Below the pieces are notes generated by a model. That model was not told the origin of the DNA and did not search any database. It saw only the letters and a list, made by a program, of their open reading frames with translations. A stretch of DNA of 64,000 nt from assembly GCF_003696215.1 (NCBI RefSeq), contig NZ_RFFG01000010.1:1-64000 (forward strand), given 5' to 3'. Shown here one piece after another: positions 1 through 10,349 of this stretch. Position numbers and translations under genes: made by a program. This DNA comes from Actinomadura harenae (GTDB lineage: Bacteria; Actinomycetota; Actinomycetes; Streptosporangiales; Streptosporangiaceae). Numbering within the stretch: position 1 is the stretch's first letter; every line of letters starts with the position of its first letter.

Positions 1-995
1 GCCAGCAGCCGCTCCAGGCCCGTCTCGGCCAGGGCGGTGTCGCCGGCGTCGTCCAGCGCGGGGCGGGCGTGCGCGAGCAGTGCGGCGGCCAGGTCGGCGA
101 ACCGCGCGGGGCGTCCCGTCCGGACGTCCAGGCCCTTGCCGCCGAGGCCGTCGCGGGCGGCGAGCCAGTACGCGGCCCGGAGCATCTCCTGGGACGGCGC
201 GGGCGGGGGCTCGCCGGCCTCGACCTTGGCGAGCGCCACCTGGGCGAGCGCCCGGACGAGCGCGGCGAACAGCGCGGCCCCTTCGGCGTCGAGCGCCACG
301 TCCGCGAGGCGGATCTCCAGGGTCGGCAGGCGGGAGGAGGGACGGACGTCCCAGAACACCGTGGCCAGGTCCATCAGGGCGCCGCAGCCGAGCAGCGCGG
401 CGATCAGGTCCTCGTAGTGGGCGAGGGACTCGAACATCGGCGGCGGCCCGGCGACGGGCCAGCGCGCCCAGGACATGACCCGCCAGCAGGCGTGCCCGGT
501 GTCGCGGCCCGCCCAGAAGGGCGAGTTCGCCGTCATCGCGAGCAGGGTCGGCAGCCACGGGCGCAGATGGTTGCTGACCTGGACGGCGCGGGCCCGGTCG
601 GGCATCTCCACATGGACGTGGCAGGAGCAGATGCACTGCTCGTCGTCCAGTGCCCGGTAGGTGGCCAGGCTGTCGGCGTAGCGCGGGCCCGGCGTGATCG
701 GCGCCGGGAGCAGGTCGCCGAGGACGGGCGTGCCGGTCGCGACCAGCATCAGGTCCTCGGCGCGCGCCGCGTCCGCCATGGTCGCCCGCATCGCGCGGAT
801 CTGCTCGGTCAGCTTGTCCAGGTCGTCGCACGGGGAGGTCTTGGCCTCGGCGAGGAAGCAGACCAGCTCGGCGGACGCGCGGTCGCCGAGGGTCTCCGCC
901 GCGCGGGCGACGACGGCCCCGGCGCGCGGGACCACCTGGCGGGACCGGGGATCGACGACGAAATACTCTTCCTCGATACCGAACCTGAGGGCCAT
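1..995 (-). CDS. YbdK-type carboxylate-amine ligase (glutamate-cysteine ligase-like), partial at window edge
   Basis: Reading leftward from an ATG at 995, the protein begins MALRFGIEEEYFVVDP, the GIEEE start typical of the GCS2/YbdK family of ATP-dependent carboxylate-amine ligases. Further in are a CSCHVHVE motif (metal/substrate site), a NHLRPWLPTLLAMTANSPFW-like segment and a late RLPTLEIRLADV segment, all expected for the family. Members make gamma-glutamyl-type amide bonds; actinomycetes usually have several copies and the in vivo substrate is often unknown. About 331 codons are visible. The frame runs off the left edge, so only the C-terminal end is missing. It is divergent from mutA with 231 bp between the starts. 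I am confident in the family and not in the substrate. Confidence 0.85.
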   Translation of the reverse strand, partial: MALRFGIEEEYFVVDPRSRQVVPRAGAVVARAAETLGDRASAELVCFLAEAKTSPCDDLDKLTEQIRAMRATMADAARAEDLMLVATGTPVLGDLLPAPITPGPRYADSLATYRALDDEQCICSCHVHVEMPDRARAVQVSNHLRPWLPTLLAMTANSPFWAGRDTGHACWRVMSWARWPVAGPPPMFESLAHYEDLIAALLGCGALMDLATVFWDVRPSSRLPTLEIRLADVALDAEGAALFAALVRALAQVALAKVEAGEPPPAPSQEMLRAAYWLAARDGLGGKGLDVRTGRPARFADLAAALLAHARPALDDAGDTALAETGLERLL

Positions 996-1226
996 CCCAC
1001 CACCTCGGTGCCGGGGCCGGCGCGGCGGGGCCCGGTGAGGCCCGCCGGACCGGACGGTCACCTATGACGGTACGTGCCCGTTCGTCCGGTTGCACGCCTC
1101 CGGTCAGAGTCACGTCACCCGGCCGGGATTCGGGCCTCCTGCCCCCAAGAATATGGGGCGCCCGCAGGGCGGCTCCGGGCACCCCGGTCGTCGGAGCCGG
1201 GGCGCCGCTCGCCTACGATCCCTGCC

Positions 1227-3044
1227 ATGACGGTGCCGCCTGAAGAACTCGAAATGGCCGCCGCCTTCCCCCCGGCCGAACGCGACCGGTGGCGGGAGAT
1301 GGTGAGGGGCGTGCTGCGCAAGTCCGGCGCGGCCTCCGAGGACACCCCCCTCGACGAGATCGACGGGCTGCTCGCCCACGAGACCGGCGACGGCGTGACG
1401 ATCGCCGCGCTCTACACCGCCGAGGACTCCGCCCCCGGACGGCCCGGTCTCGCCCCGCGCGTGCACGAGGTCCGCCCGGAGGGAGAGGGCCTCGCGGGCT
1501 GGGACGTCCGGCAGCGGCACGGCCACCCCGACCCCGAGACGACCCGCGCGGCGATCCTGGCCGACCTGGAGAGCGGCGCCACCTCGGTCTGGCTGACGCT
1601 CGGCGCGGGCGGCGTCCCCGTCGCGGCGCTCCCGGACGTGCTCCGCGACGTCCACCTGAACCTCGCGCCCGTCGTCCTGGACGCGGGCGCGGAGACCGGC
1701 GAGGCCGCCGAGCTGTTCCTCTCCCTCGCCGCCGCGCGCGGCACCGAACCGTCCGGGAACCTGGGCGCCGACCCGCTCGGCCTCGCCGCCCGCACCGGCG
1801 CTCCCGCGATCCTGGACGACGTGGCCGTCCTGGCCCTGCGGTGCGTCCGGGAGTTCCCGAAGATGCGCGCCTTCACCGTCGACGCCACGCCCTACCACGA
1901 CGCGGGCGGCGGGGACGCCGACGAGCTCGGCGCGGCCGTCGCCGCCGGGGTCGCCTACCTGCGCGTCCTCACCCGCGCGGGCCTGACCGTGGACGAGGCG
2001 TTCGGCCAGATCGACTTCCGGTTCGCCGTCAACGCCGACCAGTTCGCCTCCATCGCCAAACTGCGCGCCGCGCGCCGCCTCTGGCAGCGCGTCGCCGAGG
2101 TGTCCGGCGCCTCGGACGGCACGGTCGCGACGATCCACGCCGTCACGTCCTCGGCGATGATGACCCGCCGCGACCCGTGGGTGAACATGCTGCGCACCAC
2201 CGTCGCGGCGTTCGCGGCCGGAGTCGGCGGCGCGGACGCGGTGACCGTCCAGCCGTTCGACGCGCGCCTCGGCCTGCCCGACGACTTCTCCCGCCGCATC
2301 GCCCGCAACACCCAGACGCTCCTGCTGGAGGAGTCGAGCCTCGCGCGCGTCGTCGACCCGGCGGGCGGCTCCTGGTACGTCGAGCGCCTCACCGAGGACC
2401 TCGCCCAGGCCGCCTGGTCCTGGTTCACCGAGATCGAGAAGGCGGGCGGGCTCGCCGCCGCGCTCGCGTCCGGCCTGGTCGAACGGCGCCTGGGGGCGAC
2501 CTGGGAGCGCCGCCGCCGCGACATCGCCCACCGGAAGGCGCCGCTGACCGGCCTCAGCGAGTTCCCGAACCTCACCGAGGAGCTGCCGTCCCGGCGGCCC
2601 GCCCCGTCCGTCGCGGGCGAGGGCCTGCCGGTGGTCACCTACGGGCAGGACTACGAGACCCTGCGGGACCGTTCCGACGCGCACCTCGCCGCGACCGGCG
2701 CGCGCCCGAGGGTGTACCTGGCGACGCTCGGCCCGGTCGCCGCGCACACCGGGCGCGCCACCTTCGCCGCCAACCTCTTCCAGGCGGGCGGCGTCGAGAC
2801 CGTCGCCGGCCCGCCCGAGGGGTTCGCCGCGTCCGGCGCCACGATCGCCTGCCTGTGCTCGTCCGACAAGGTGTACGAGGAGAAGGCGGCGGACGCCGCG
2901 CGCGCCCTCCGCGACGCCGGGGCGGTGAAGGTGTGGCTCGCGGGCAAGGGCTCCCACGACGGAGTCGACGCGCGGATCTTCGCCGGGGTCGACGCGGTGG
3001 AGGTCCTCACGACCACCCTCACCGATCTGGGAGTGAACCGATGA
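1227..3044 (+). CDS. mutA: methylmalonyl-CoA mutase small (beta) subunit
   Basis: A 605-residue protein homologous to the TIM-barrel half of methylmalonyl-CoA mutase, with the family segments [39 protein letters not shown] and [14 protein letters not shown]. In the two-subunit enzyme the small subunit partners MutB but does not bind B12; its C-terminal flavodoxin-like part here lacks the DxHxxG cobalamin motif seen in the next gene, as expected. The reaction is the interconversion of (R)-methylmalonyl-CoA and succinyl-CoA. I chose the ATG at 1227 (MTVPPEEL); an in-frame ATG at 1254 (MAAAFPPAE) is an alternative. The open frame runs further upstream but without a plausible start. Its stop overlaps the mutB start (ATGA). 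Confidence 0.92.
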   Translation: MTVPPEELEMAAAFPPAERDRWREMVRGVLRKSGAASEDTPLDEIDGLLAHETGDGVTIAALYTAEDSAPGRPGLAPRVHEVRPEGEGLAGWDVRQRHGHPDPETTRAAILADLESGATSVWLTLGAGGVPVAALPDVLRDVHLNLAPVVLDAGAETGEAAELFLSLAAARGTEPSGNLGADPLGLAARTGAPAILDDVAVLALRCVREFPKMRAFTVDATPYHDAGGGDADELGAAVAAGVAYLRVLTRAGLTVDEAFGQIDFRFAVNADQFASIAKLRAARRLWQRVAEVSGASDGTVATIHAVTSSAMMTRRDPWVNMLRTTVAAFAAGVGGADAVTVQPFDARLGLPDDFSRRIARNTQTLLLEESSLARVVDPAGGSWYVERLTEDLAQAAWSWFTEIEKAGGLAAALASGLVERRLGATWERRRRDIAHRKAPLTGLSEFPNLTEELPSRRPAPSVAGEGLPVVTYGQDYETLRDRSDAHLAATGARPRVYLATLGPVAAHTGRATFAANLFQAGGVETVAGPPEGFAASGATIACLCSSDKVYEEKAADAARALRDAGAVKVWLAGKGSHDGVDARIFAGVDAVEVLTTTLTDLGVNR

Positions 3045-5257
3045 TCCCCGACTTCTCCGAGATCGAGCTGGGCGCGCCCGTCACGGCCGACGAGGCCGCC
3101 AAGCGCTGGCGCGCCGCCGCCGGGGACGACACCCCCGTCTGGGACACCCCCGAGGGCATCGCCGTCCCGTCCCTGTACACCGGCGACGACCTGGCCCCGC
3201 TCGACTTCCTGCACACCCTGCCGGGCATCGCGCCGTTCCTGCGCGGCCCCTACCCGGCCATGTACGCCACCCAGCCGTGGACGATCCGCCAGTACGCGGG
3301 CTTCTCCACGGCCGAGGAGTCCAACGCGTTCTACCGGCGCAACCTCGCCGCCGGGCAGAAGGGCCTGTCGGTCGCGTTCGACCTGGCCACCCACCGCGGC
3401 TACGACTCCGACCACCCGCGCGTGTCCGGGGACGTCGGCATGGCGGGCGTCGCGATCGACTCCATCTACGACATGCGGCAGCTGTTCGACGGCATCCCGC
3501 TGGACCGGATGTCGGTGTCGATGACCATGAACGGCGCGGTGCTGCCGATCATGGCCCTGTACATCGTGGCCGCCGAGGAGCAGGGCGTCCCGCCCGAGGC
3601 GCTGGCCGGGACCATCCAGAACGACATCCTCAAGGAGTTCATGGTCCGCAACACCTACATCTACCCGCCCGCGCCGTCCATGCGGATCATCTCGGACATC
3701 TTCGCGTTCACCTCGCGGCGGATGCCGAAGTTCAACTCCATCTCGATCTCCGGCTACCACATCCAGGAGGCCGGGGCCACGGCCGACCTGGAGCTGGCGT
3801 ACACGCTCGCCGACGGCGTCGAGTACATCCGCGCCGGACGCGACGCGGGCCTGACGATCGACTCGTTCGCGCCGCGCCTGTCGTTCTTCTGGGCGATCGG
3901 CATGAACTTCTTCATGGAGGTCGCCAAGCTGCGCGCCGCGCGCCTGCTGTGGGCGAAGCTGGTGAAGCAGTTCGACCCGGAGAACCCCAAGTCGCTGTCG
4001 CTGCGGACGCACTCCCAGACGTCCGGCTGGTCCCTGACCGCGCAGGACGTCTTCAACAACGTCGCCCGCACCTGCGTCGAGGCCATGGCCGCCACGCAGG
4101 GCCACACCCAGTCGCTGCACACCAACGCGCTGGACGAGGCGCTCGCCCTCCCGACCGACTTCTCCGCCCGGATCGCCCGCAACACCCAGCTGCTGCTCCA
4201 GCAGGAGTCCGGGACGACCCGGACGATCGACCCCTGGGGCGGCTCCGCCTACGTCGAGCGCCTCACCTACGACCTGGCCCGCCGCGCCTGGCAGCACATC
4301 CGCGAGGTCGAGCGGGCGGGCGGCATGGCCCGCGCGATCGACGAGGGCCTGCCCAAGCTGCGCATCGAGGAGGCCGCGGCCCGGACGCAGGCCCGCATCG
4401 ACTCCGGACGCCAGCCCCTGATCGGCATCAACAAGTACCGGCCGGACGCCGACGAGAACATCGAGGTGCTCAAGGTCGACAACGCGTCCGTCCGCGCGCG
4501 GCAGATCGACAAGCTGCGGAGGCTGCGCGAGGAGCGGTCCGAGGACGGCGTCCGCTCGGCCCTCGACGCGCTGACCCGCGCCGCGACCGCCGCCGAGGCG
4601 GGCACCCGCGGCCCCGGCCTGGACGAGAACCTGCTGACCCTCGCCATCGACGCGGCCCGCGCCAAGGCGACCGTCGGGGAGATCTCCGACGCGCTCGAGC
4701 GGGCCTACGGACGGCACTCCGCGCAGATCCGTACGATCTCCGGTGTGTACCGGGAAGAGGCGGGCCAGGTGTCGGCGATCGAGGAGGCGCGGGCCCTCAC
4801 GGCCGCGTTCGAGGAGGCCGAGGGGCGGCGGCCGCGCATCCTCGTCGCCAAGATGGGCCAGGACGGCCACGACCGCGGCCAGAAGGTCATCGCGACCGGC
4901 TTCGCCGACCTCGGCTTCGACGTCGACGTGGGCCCGCTGTTCCAGACCCCCGGCGAGGTCGCCCGCCAGGCCGTCGAGGCGGACGTGCACGTCGTCGGGG
5001 TGAACTCGCTCGCCGCCGGGCACCTGACGCTCGTCCCCGCGCTGCGCGCCGAGCTCGCCGGGCTGGGCCGCGCGGACATCATGATCGTCGTGGGCGGCGT
5101 CATCCCGCCGCAGGACTTCGACGAGCTGCGCGCCGCCGGCGCCTCGGCGATCTTCCCGCCCGGCACCGTCCTGGCCGAGGCCGCCCAGGACCTCCTGCGC
5201 GACCTCGCCGCCCGCCTCGGCCACGCCGGCCAGGGACAGGGGGAGTCCGGGGCGTGA
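3041..5257 (+). CDS. mutB: methylmalonyl-CoA mutase large (alpha) subunit
   Basis: A 738-residue protein, the usual length for the catalytic subunit. The N-terminal substrate TIM barrel carries the family segments [30 protein letters not shown] and RISFFW-like [13 protein letters not shown]. The C-terminal cobalamin-binding domain starts near residue 597 with [15 protein letters not shown], where His610 of the DxHxxG motif is the expected axial cobalt ligand. It continues to the GGVIPPQD segment. The ATG at 3041 overlaps the mutA stop by 4 bp, so the two subunits are probably translationally coupled. The gene in turn overlaps meaB (GTGA). It links propionyl-CoA breakdown to the TCA cycle and can supply methylmalonyl-CoA for polyketides. 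No B12 riboswitch is evident upstream of the operon. Confidence 0.95.
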   Translation: MIPDFSEIELGAPVTADEAAKRWRAAAGDDTPVWDTPEGIAVPSLYTGDDLAPLDFLHTLPGIAPFLRGPYPAMYATQPWTIRQYAGFSTAEESNAFYRRNLAAGQKGLSVAFDLATHRGYDSDHPRVSGDVGMAGVAIDSIYDMRQLFDGIPLDRMSVSMTMNGAVLPIMALYIVAAEEQGVPPEALAGTIQNDILKEFMVRNTYIYPPAPSMRIISDIFAFTSRRMPKFNSISISGYHIQEAGATADLELAYTLADGVEYIRAGRDAGLTIDSFAPRLSFFWAIGMNFFMEVAKLRAARLLWAKLVKQFDPENPKSLSLRTHSQTSGWSLTAQDVFNNVARTCVEAMAATQGHTQSLHTNALDEALALPTDFSARIARNTQLLLQQESGTTRTIDPWGGSAYVERLTYDLARRAWQHIREVERAGGMARAIDEGLPKLRIEEAAARTQARIDSGRQPLIGINKYRPDADENIEVLKVDNASVRARQIDKLRRLREERSEDGVRSALDALTRAATAAEAGTRGPGLDENLLTLAIDAARAKATVGEISDALERAYGRHSAQIRTISGVYREEAGQVSAIEEARALTAAFEEAEGRRPRILVAKMGQDGHDRGQKVIATGFADLGFDVDVGPLFQTPGEVARQAVEADVHVVGVNSLAAGHLTLVPALRAELAGLGRADIMIVVGGVIPPQDFDELRAAGASAIFPPGTVLAEAAQDLLRDLAARLGHAGQGQGESGA

Positions 5258-6234
5258 CGCGACCGACGCTGGAGGACTACGTCGCCGGCGTCCGGGACGG
5301 CTCGCGCGCGTGGATCGCCCGTGCGATCACGCTCGTCGAGTCGTCCCGGCCGGACCACCGCGCGCTCGCGCAGCGGCTGCTCGCCGAGCTGACCCCGTTC
5401 ACCGGGAAGGCGCGCCGGATCGGCATCACCGGCGTGCCCGGCGTCGGCAAGTCCACCTTCATCGACGCCCTCGGCACCGACCTCACCTCGGCCGGGCACC
5501 GGGTCGCCGTCCTCGCCGTCGACCCGTCGTCCACCCGCTCGGGCGGCTCGATCCTCGGCGACAAGACCCGGATGAACCGCCTGGCGGTGGACCCGCACGC
5601 GTTCATCCGCCCGTCGCCGACCGCCGGGACGCTCGGCGGCGTCGCCAAGGCCACCCGCGAGGCGATGGTCGTCATGGAGGCCGCCGGATACGACGTCGTC
5701 CTGGTCGAGACCGTCGGCGTCGGGCAGTCCGAGACGACGGTCGCCGAGATGGTGGACACCTTCCTGTTCCTCACCCTCGCCCGGACCGGCGACCAGTTGC
5801 AGGGCATCAAGAAGGGCGTCCTGGAGCTCGCCGACGTCATCGCCGTGAACAAGGCGGACGGGCCGCACGAGATGGAGGCCCGGCGGGCCGCCCGCGAACT
5901 CGCCGGCGCGCTCCGGCTGCTGCGCAGCGACGAACGCGTCGCCGACACACCCGTCCTGACCTGCAGCGCCATCGAGAACGTCGACCTCGACAAGGTCTGG
6001 GACGCCCTGGTCGCCCACCAGGACCGGCTGGCCGCGACCGGCGAACTCGAACGCCGCCGCCGCGCCCAGCGGGTCCGCTGGACGTGGGCCATGGTCCAGG
6101 ATCGACTTCTCACCGAACTGCACGCGCATCCGGCTGTGCGGGATCTGGCTCCGAAACTGGACGCGGAGGTCGCGGCGGGCACCCTCACCCCCGCGCTCGC
6201 CGCCGAGCGGATCCTGGCCGCCTTCACCCGCTGA
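5254..6234 (+). CDS. meaB: MeaB/ArgK-type G3E GTPase, methylmalonyl-CoA mutase chaperone
   Basis: A 326-residue G3E-family GTPase. Walker A is GVPGVGKST at residues 60-68. [20 protein letters not shown] segment follows, then the switch/Walker B region ETVGVGQSE and the NKAD guanine-specificity motif. MeaB proteins gate delivery of adenosylcobalamin to the mutase and protect it from inactivation. Position directly after mutAB with a 4-bp overlap (GTGA at 5254) supports that role over the old ArgK transport annotation. It starts with GTG. The C-terminal helical extension used for dimerisation is present ([18 protein letters not shown] onward). Confidence 0.93.
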   Translation: MTRPTLEDYVAGVRDGSRAWIARAITLVESSRPDHRALAQRLLAELTPFTGKARRIGITGVPGVGKSTFIDALGTDLTSAGHRVAVLAVDPSSTRSGGSILGDKTRMNRLAVDPHAFIRPSPTAGTLGGVAKATREAMVVMEAAGYDVVLVETVGVGQSETTVAEMVDTFLFLTLARTGDQLQGIKKGVLELADVIAVNKADGPHEMEARRAARELAGALRLLRSDERVADTPVLTCSAIENVDLDKVWDALVAHQDRLAATGELERRRRAQRVRWTWAMVQDRLLTELHAHPAVRDLAPKLDAEVAAGTLTPALAAERILAAFTR

Positions 6235-6248
6235 CCACGGCCGTCCCC

Positions 6249-6280
6249 GACCGCCCTCACCGCACGCTTCGGGGGCGGTC
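6249..6280 (+). terminator. possible terminator after mutA-mutB-meaB
   Basis: Arms GACCGCCC (6249-6256) and GGGCGGTC (6273-6280) pair perfectly across a 16-nt loop, starting 15 nt after the meaB stop. There is no T-run, which is usual for high-GC actinomycetes. The long loop makes this a modest call. Confidence 0.35.
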
Positions 6281-6408
6281 GCGGACGCGCCGCGGGAGTG
6301 GGACGGGACGTCCGAGATCGGGCCGAAGCGCACGCCGGGTTCCGGTCGCGTCGTATCGGTTGGGTCGCGTGCGGCTCACGGGGCGTCAGGATCCGGTAGA
6401 AAGTCGGG

Positions 6409-7389
6409 ATGGACGTCATCGCGCTCGATGATCCGACGGACCCTCAGATCCGCGGATGGCACGCGGTCCTGGCCGCCGTGCACGCGGCCGAGCCGGACGG
6501 CGAACCCACCCCCCAGCCGCACCAGACCGCCGCCCGCCTGCTCGGCGCGGAGCAGGGCTCGCGGCAGCGCCTCTGGGCCGTCCGGTCCGGGGCGGAGATG
6601 ATCGGCGTCGCGAGCCTGCGGCTGCCCGGCGAGCCGGGGGCCGACCGTCCGGGCGAGATCGACATCCACGTGCACCCGGACCACCGGCGGCGGGGCATGG
6701 CAAGCGGCCTGCTCGCCGTCGCCGCCGACGCGCTGCGCGCCGACGGCCGCACCAGCGTCATCGCCCAGGTCCTCGCGCGCCCCGCCGCGGTGGGCTTCCT
6801 CGAGGCGCACGGCTTCCGGCTCGTCCTCACCCTCCAGGGCCTCCTGCTGCGGCTGCCGGACCTGCCGCCCGGCCGCGTGGACACCCTCCTCGCGTCCGGT
6901 CCGTCCGGATATGAGCTGGTCCGCTGGTGCGGTGTCGTCCCGGACGAGTACGCCGACGCGCTCGCGAAGGCCAAGCACGCCATGGCCGACCTCGCCGAGT
7001 ACGAGGGCGCGCCCTGGGACGCCGACCGCGTCCGCGAGATGGCCGAGATGGTCGCCAAGCGCGGCGACGACCTCTACACCGTCGCCGCCGTCCAGGACGG
7101 CGCCATCGCGGGGTTCACCGAGATCGTCGTCCCGGCCGACGGCGCCGGGCGCGCCGCCCAGTACGACACCGCCGTCGCCCCCGAGCACCGCGGCCGCCGC
7201 CTCGGCATCTGGGTCAAGGCCGCCATGCTGACCTGGCTCGCCGGCGAGCGCCCCGAGGTCACCGAGATCGAGACCGACAACTCCGGCGACAACGCGCACA
7301 TGCTCGCCGTCAACGAGGAGATCGGCTTCCGCCGCGAACGCGAGTCCCGCGAGTACCTGGCCTCGGCCGACGACCTTCCCTCCTCCTGA
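6409..7389 (+). CDS. tandem-GNAT N-acetyltransferase
   Basis: A 326-residue protein with two GNAT folds in series, the architecture of mycothiol synthase-like acetyltransferases. The first acetyl-CoA loop is HPDHRRRGMASGLL (about residues 88-101). The second is APEHRGRRLGIWVKAAM (about residues 260-275), followed by the C-terminal ETDNSGDNAHMLAVNEEIGF segment typical of the active domain. The substrate cannot be read from sequence. It is not obviously the dedicated mycothiol synthase MshD, which has other conserved N-terminal features. The gene stands alone 175 bp after meaB, and the ATG start gives a complete first GNAT domain. Confidence 0.8.
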   Translation: MDVIALDDPTDPQIRGWHAVLAAVHAAEPDGEPTPQPHQTAARLLGAEQGSRQRLWAVRSGAEMIGVASLRLPGEPGADRPGEIDIHVHPDHRRRGMASGLLAVAADALRADGRTSVIAQVLARPAAVGFLEAHGFRLVLTLQGLLLRLPDLPPGRVDTLLASGPSGYELVRWCGVVPDEYADALAKAKHAMADLAEYEGAPWDADRVREMAEMVAKRGDDLYTVAAVQDGAIAGFTEIVVPADGAGRAAQYDTAVAPEHRGRRLGIWVKAAMLTWLAGERPEVTEIETDNSGDNAHMLAVNEEIGFRRERESREYLASADDLPSS

Positions 7390-7561
7390 TCCCCCGGCCG
7401 TCCGCCGATGCGGAGCACAAGGCGAACCCACGCGATCATGAGGATGGACCACGTCCTGGTCAAGAACACGGTCGGTGGTCGATACGGCGGCATTCCCTCA
7501 CCTATCGTGACTCTCAGTAGGCAGGGGAGCGTCGTCCTGCCGGGGACCGACCGGGGGGACC

Positions 7562-8191
7562 ATGAGCCTTCAAGTGCTCCCGCTGGCCATCACGATGATG
7601 GCGGGCCCGCAGATCATGGCCGCGATCATCCTGGTGACCACCGCGAGACCGGTGCGGGTCTCGCTCGCCTTCCTGCTCGGCGTGCTCGCCGCGGCGAGCC
7701 TGGGCGTGACGATCACACGCGGCATCTTCGCCCTGGTCGGCAAGAACGTCGATCTGGGCAAGGACTCCGACAACTCGTCCGTGGGGCACATCATCCAGTA
7801 CGTGCTGGTCGCCCTGCTGGTCGCCGCGATACTGAGGACCTACGCGAAGCGGGCGACGGTGGAGCCGCCCAAATGGCTCGGCGCGCTGATGAACGCCGAT
7901 CCGGGCCGCGCCCTCAAGACCGGCTTCCTCATGATCCTCCTGATGCCGTCGGACGTCATGGTGATGCTGACGGTCGGAGCCAACCTCGAGCAGAACCACG
8001 CGGGAATCGGCTCGGCGGCCGTGTTCATCGCGGTCACCGTCCTGATCGCGGCCCTGCCCCTGCTCGCCCTGCTGCTGTTCCGCCACCGGGCGCGGCGCGC
8101 CATGCCCGGGGTGCGGGACTGGATGAACACCAACAGCTGGCTCATCAACATCATCTGCTGCCTGGTCTTCATCGTCATCATCCTGTTCTGA
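7562..8191 (+). CDS. GAP-family integral membrane protein (Sap/sulfolipid-addressing-like)
   Basis: A 209-residue membrane protein with about six hydrophobic segments: an N-terminal LPLAITMMAGPQIMAAIILV helix, a helix around SLAFLLGVLAAASLGV, a central pair, and a C-terminal SWLINIICCLVFIVIILF helix. Length and layout fit the GAP/Sap family, related to LysE-type exporters and exemplified in mycobacteria by proteins that affect glycolipid export. The substrate is unknown. The ATG follows a purine-rich GGGGGGACC site. A stem-loop begins at its stop codon, so it is probably a one-gene unit. Confidence 0.7.
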   Translation: MSLQVLPLAITMMAGPQIMAAIILVTTARPVRVSLAFLLGVLAAASLGVTITRGIFALVGKNVDLGKDSDNSSVGHIIQYVLVALLVAAILRTYAKRATVEPPKWLGALMNADPGRALKTGFLMILLMPSDVMVMLTVGANLEQNHAGIGSAAVFIAVTVLIAALPLLALLLFRHRARRAMPGVRDWMNTNSWLINIICCLVFIVIILF

Positions 8192-8209
8192 GCCCGGGTC
8201 TCCCGGGCT
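8191..8209 (+). terminator. stem-loop terminator after the GAP-family gene
   Basis: AGCCCGGG (8191-8198), loop TCT, CCCGGGCT (8202-8209): a perfect 8-bp GC stem that begins at the last base of the stop codon. Confidence 0.6.
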
Positions 8210-8213
8210 TCGG

Positions 8214-8623
8214 CTCGGGTGCGTGCGAGTCCTGATCGCGTCCCCGGACCCCTCAGGCCCCGTCCCCGAACCCGCCGTCCCTCCGCTCCGACTCCGGTCG
8301 GACAGGGCTCCCTCCTTACCGGGTGCGCTCACGAAAATCCCCTCCGTGCAGCCCGGAACAGATGCACATCGCCGGGGGAGTGGAGCGCGTCGAAACGCGG
8401 GTTGGCCTCACTCACAGATGGGGACCTATTGGGCAACACGGACCCGCTGCGGCGCCGGTCGCGGCCCGTGGACGAGTCCATGGCGAGCCCTCGGATCCCC
8501 GCCGGGCGGACGGAGGCGAGCTCTCTTCGTGAGGGAGAAAACCCGTTGCTGTGAGGTGGGGCCGGTAGGCAGGCTGTTCCAGGGCTCCGGAATGCTCGGA
8601 GTCCTGAGGAATTTGCAGTCCCT
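8214..8623. other. intergenic stretch with no recognised gene
   Basis: About 410 bp between the terminator and the tRNA gene. Open frames on both strands have no family resemblance and poor codon structure. A tRNA promoter must lie near its right end, but I could not pick out convincing -35/-10 boxes. Confidence 0.5.
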
Positions 8624-8694
8624 TCCCTTGTGGTTCAAAGGCAGAACGCCGCACCGTTAATGCGGAAATCCAGGTTCGAGTCCTGGTGGGGGAG
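8624..8694 (+). tRNA. tRNA-Asn (anticodon GTT), compact
   Basis: A full cloverleaf can be drawn. The acceptor is TCCCTTG/TGGGGGA with three G-T pairs. The D stem is GTTC/GAAC with a 7-nt loop, and the anticodon stem CCGCA/TGCGG is perfect with loop CCGTTAA (anticodon 8656-8658 = GTT). The variable loop has 4 nt. The T stem is CCAGG/CCTGG with loop TTCGAGT, and the discriminator is G. CCA is not encoded. Total length is 71 nt, slightly short because of the small D and variable loops. The wobble-rich acceptor is unusual but the fold is complete. It lies 25 bp upstream of the HNH gene. Confidence 0.8.
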
Positions 8695-8719
8695 CGGCAC
8701 ACGGTTGGGGAGGTGAGCG

Positions 8720-9160
8720 GTGAACGTGCTCGTGCTGAACGCGTCCTATGAGCCCTTACAGAAAGTGGATCTGCGGCATGCCATCCGCATGCTCGTACGC
8801 GAGGTGGCCGTCGTCGAAGAGGCGGAGGAGGGACGCACCATCGGCCGGTTCCCCGTGCCGAGGGTGCTGCGTCTCGTCCGCTACGTCGCCATGCGCTGGC
8901 GCCACGGCAAGCGCCCTCCGTGGAACAAACGCGGCGTCTACCTGCGCGACCGCGGCCACTGCGCCTACTGCGGCGGACGCGGCAACACCATCGACCACGT
9001 CCTCCCGCAGTCCCGCGGCGGCGGCGACACCTGGGAGAACACCGTCCTGGCCTGCGGCCGCTGCAACAACCGCAAAGCCGACCGCACCCCCTCCGAAGCC
9101 GGCCTCCCCCTCCGCCTCAAGCCCCGGATCCCCCACTGGGAGGAACTGGTGTCCCGCTGA
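8720..9160 (+). CDS. HNH endonuclease family protein
   Basis: A 146-residue protein. The N-terminal part (VLVLNASYEPLQ) is the fixed start of a widespread actinobacterial HNH family. The C-terminal HNH core has CAYCGG (zinc knuckle), TIDHVLPQSRGGGDTWEN (the DH..P..RGG..N core) and CGRCNNRKADRTP (second Cys pair). These proteins are presumed to cut nucleic acid, but the housekeeping members have no established substrate. It starts at GTG after GAGG. Placement just after a tRNA gene may mean cotranscription; that is inference. Confidence 0.85.
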   Translation: MNVLVLNASYEPLQKVDLRHAIRMLVREVAVVEEAEEGRTIGRFPVPRVLRLVRYVAMRWRHGKRPPWNKRGVYLRDRGHCAYCGGRGNTIDHVLPQSRGGGDTWENTVLACGRCNNRKADRTPSEAGLPLRLKPRIPHWEELVSR

Positions 9161-9329
9161 CCCCGAGCCGCCTCCTCTGACCACGGCATCCGCGTTCCGC
9201 CGCCTCGCCTCCCAACAGGAGCAGACGGCGCCGGTCCGCGGATGCCGTTGTCACGGGCGTCCGTCGCGGCAGAGTACGGGGGGCGCTTGACACGAGCGGG
9301 CGTGCACGCGGCCGAGTGCCGGGGGCAGG

Positions 9330-10349
9330 TCAGGTCAGGGCGGTGATGGCGGTGTCGACGTCGGCCTCCGTCGTGTAGAGATGGAAGGCCAGGCGGGCCG
9401 CGCCCTTGCGGACCGAGGCGCGGATGCCCGCCTCCTCGAGACGCCCGGCCGCGCCGGGGCGGGCGACGCTGACGATCGCGCTGTCGCCGGGCGGCATGCC
9501 GAGCCCGGCCCGGAACCTGTTGGCCATCCGAACGTCGTGCTCGTGGATCTGGTCGATGCCGATCTCCAGAAGCAGCTCCAGCGTGGGCGCGGCGGCGACG
9601 TAGGAGAACCAGGGGACGGCGATGTCGAACCGCCGGGCGTCCTCGGCCAGGCGCAGCGGCGGGCCGTACGACGCGTCCCCCTCACCGGCGTACCAGTTGG
9701 CGGCGAGCGGCCGGATGCGATCCCGGACGGCCGGGCTCACGTAGCAGAAGGCCGTGCCGCGCGGGCACATCAGCCACTTGTACGCCGAGACGGCCAGGAC
9801 GTCGAAGGGCGTCGCGTCGACCGGCAGCCAGCCGACCGCCTGGGTGGCGTCGGCGATGACCAGCGCGCCGTGCGCCCGCGCCGCCGCGACGACCTCGGCC
9901 GAGTCCGCGACCTCACCGGTCGCGGACTGGACCAGGCTGAAGGCGACCGCGTCCGTGCGGGCGTCGATCGCGCCGGGCAGGTCGGCGGGAGGCACCGTCC
10001 GCACGTCGAGGTCGTTCACGAGCCACGGGAACAGGTTCGAGGTCTGCTCGATCTCGGGGACGACGACACGCGAGCCGGGCGGCAGCGAGGCCGCGACCGG
10101 GGCCAGCAGCTGCGACGCGGCGGCGCCCACGGCCACATCGTCGGCGGAGACCCCGACCAGCCGCGCGAACGCGCCGCGCGCGCGATCCGTGGAGCGGTCC
10201 CACGTGTCCCAGCCGTTCGATCCGCGCCGCCACTCGGCCAGCGCGCTCTGCATCGCCTCGAACGCGGGCGTCGGCGGGATGCCGTAGCTCGCGGAGTTCA
10301 GCCATCCCGGTTCCGGGTCCCACAGACCCAGCGCATCGTCAAAATCCAC
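9330..10349 (-). CDS. class V aminotransferase (cysteine desulfurase-like fold), PLP enzyme
   Basis: A PLP-dependent fold-type I protein of about 339 residues. Visible landmarks are LNSASYGIPP near the N-terminus, a DATQAVGWLPVD segment (the Asp that contacts PLP) and SAYKWLMCPRGTAF, whose Lys should form the Schiff base. A late VSVARPGAAGRLEEAGI region follows. The best start is a GTG at 10349 (VDFDDALGLWDPEPG); the open frame extends to 10421 but that prefix looks non-conserved. It could be a cysteine desulfurase-like, isopenicillin epimerase-like or other class V enzyme. No loop-Cys context for IscS/SufS was seen, so I leave the reaction open. It is a single gene. Confidence 0.8.
   Translation of the reverse strand: MDFDDALGLWDPEPGWLNSASYGIPPTPAFEAMQSALAEWRRGSNGWDTWDRSTDRARGAFARLVGVSADDVAVGAAASQLLAPVAASLPPGSRVVVPEIEQTSNLFPWLVNDLDVRTVPPADLPGAIDARTDAVAFSLVQSATGEVADSAEVVAAARAHGALVIADATQAVGWLPVDATPFDVLAVSAYKWLMCPRGTAFCYVSPAVRDRIRPLAANWYAGEGDASYGPPLRLAEDARRFDIAVPWFSYVAAAPTLELLLEIGIDQIHEHDVRMANRFRAGLGMPPGDSAIVSVARPGAAGRLEEAGIRASVRKGAARLAFHLYTTEADVDTAITALT

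Noticed and set aside
996..1226. Possible cobalamin riboswitch ahead of mutA
   Set aside because: The 231-bp divergent region lacks a recognisable B12-box; B12-using genes in actinomycetes are often not riboswitch-controlled.
2651..5224. Minus-strand open frame of over 800 codons across mutB
   Set aside because: Mirror frame of mutB with no domain resemblance; mutA-mutB-meaB on the plus strand are certain.
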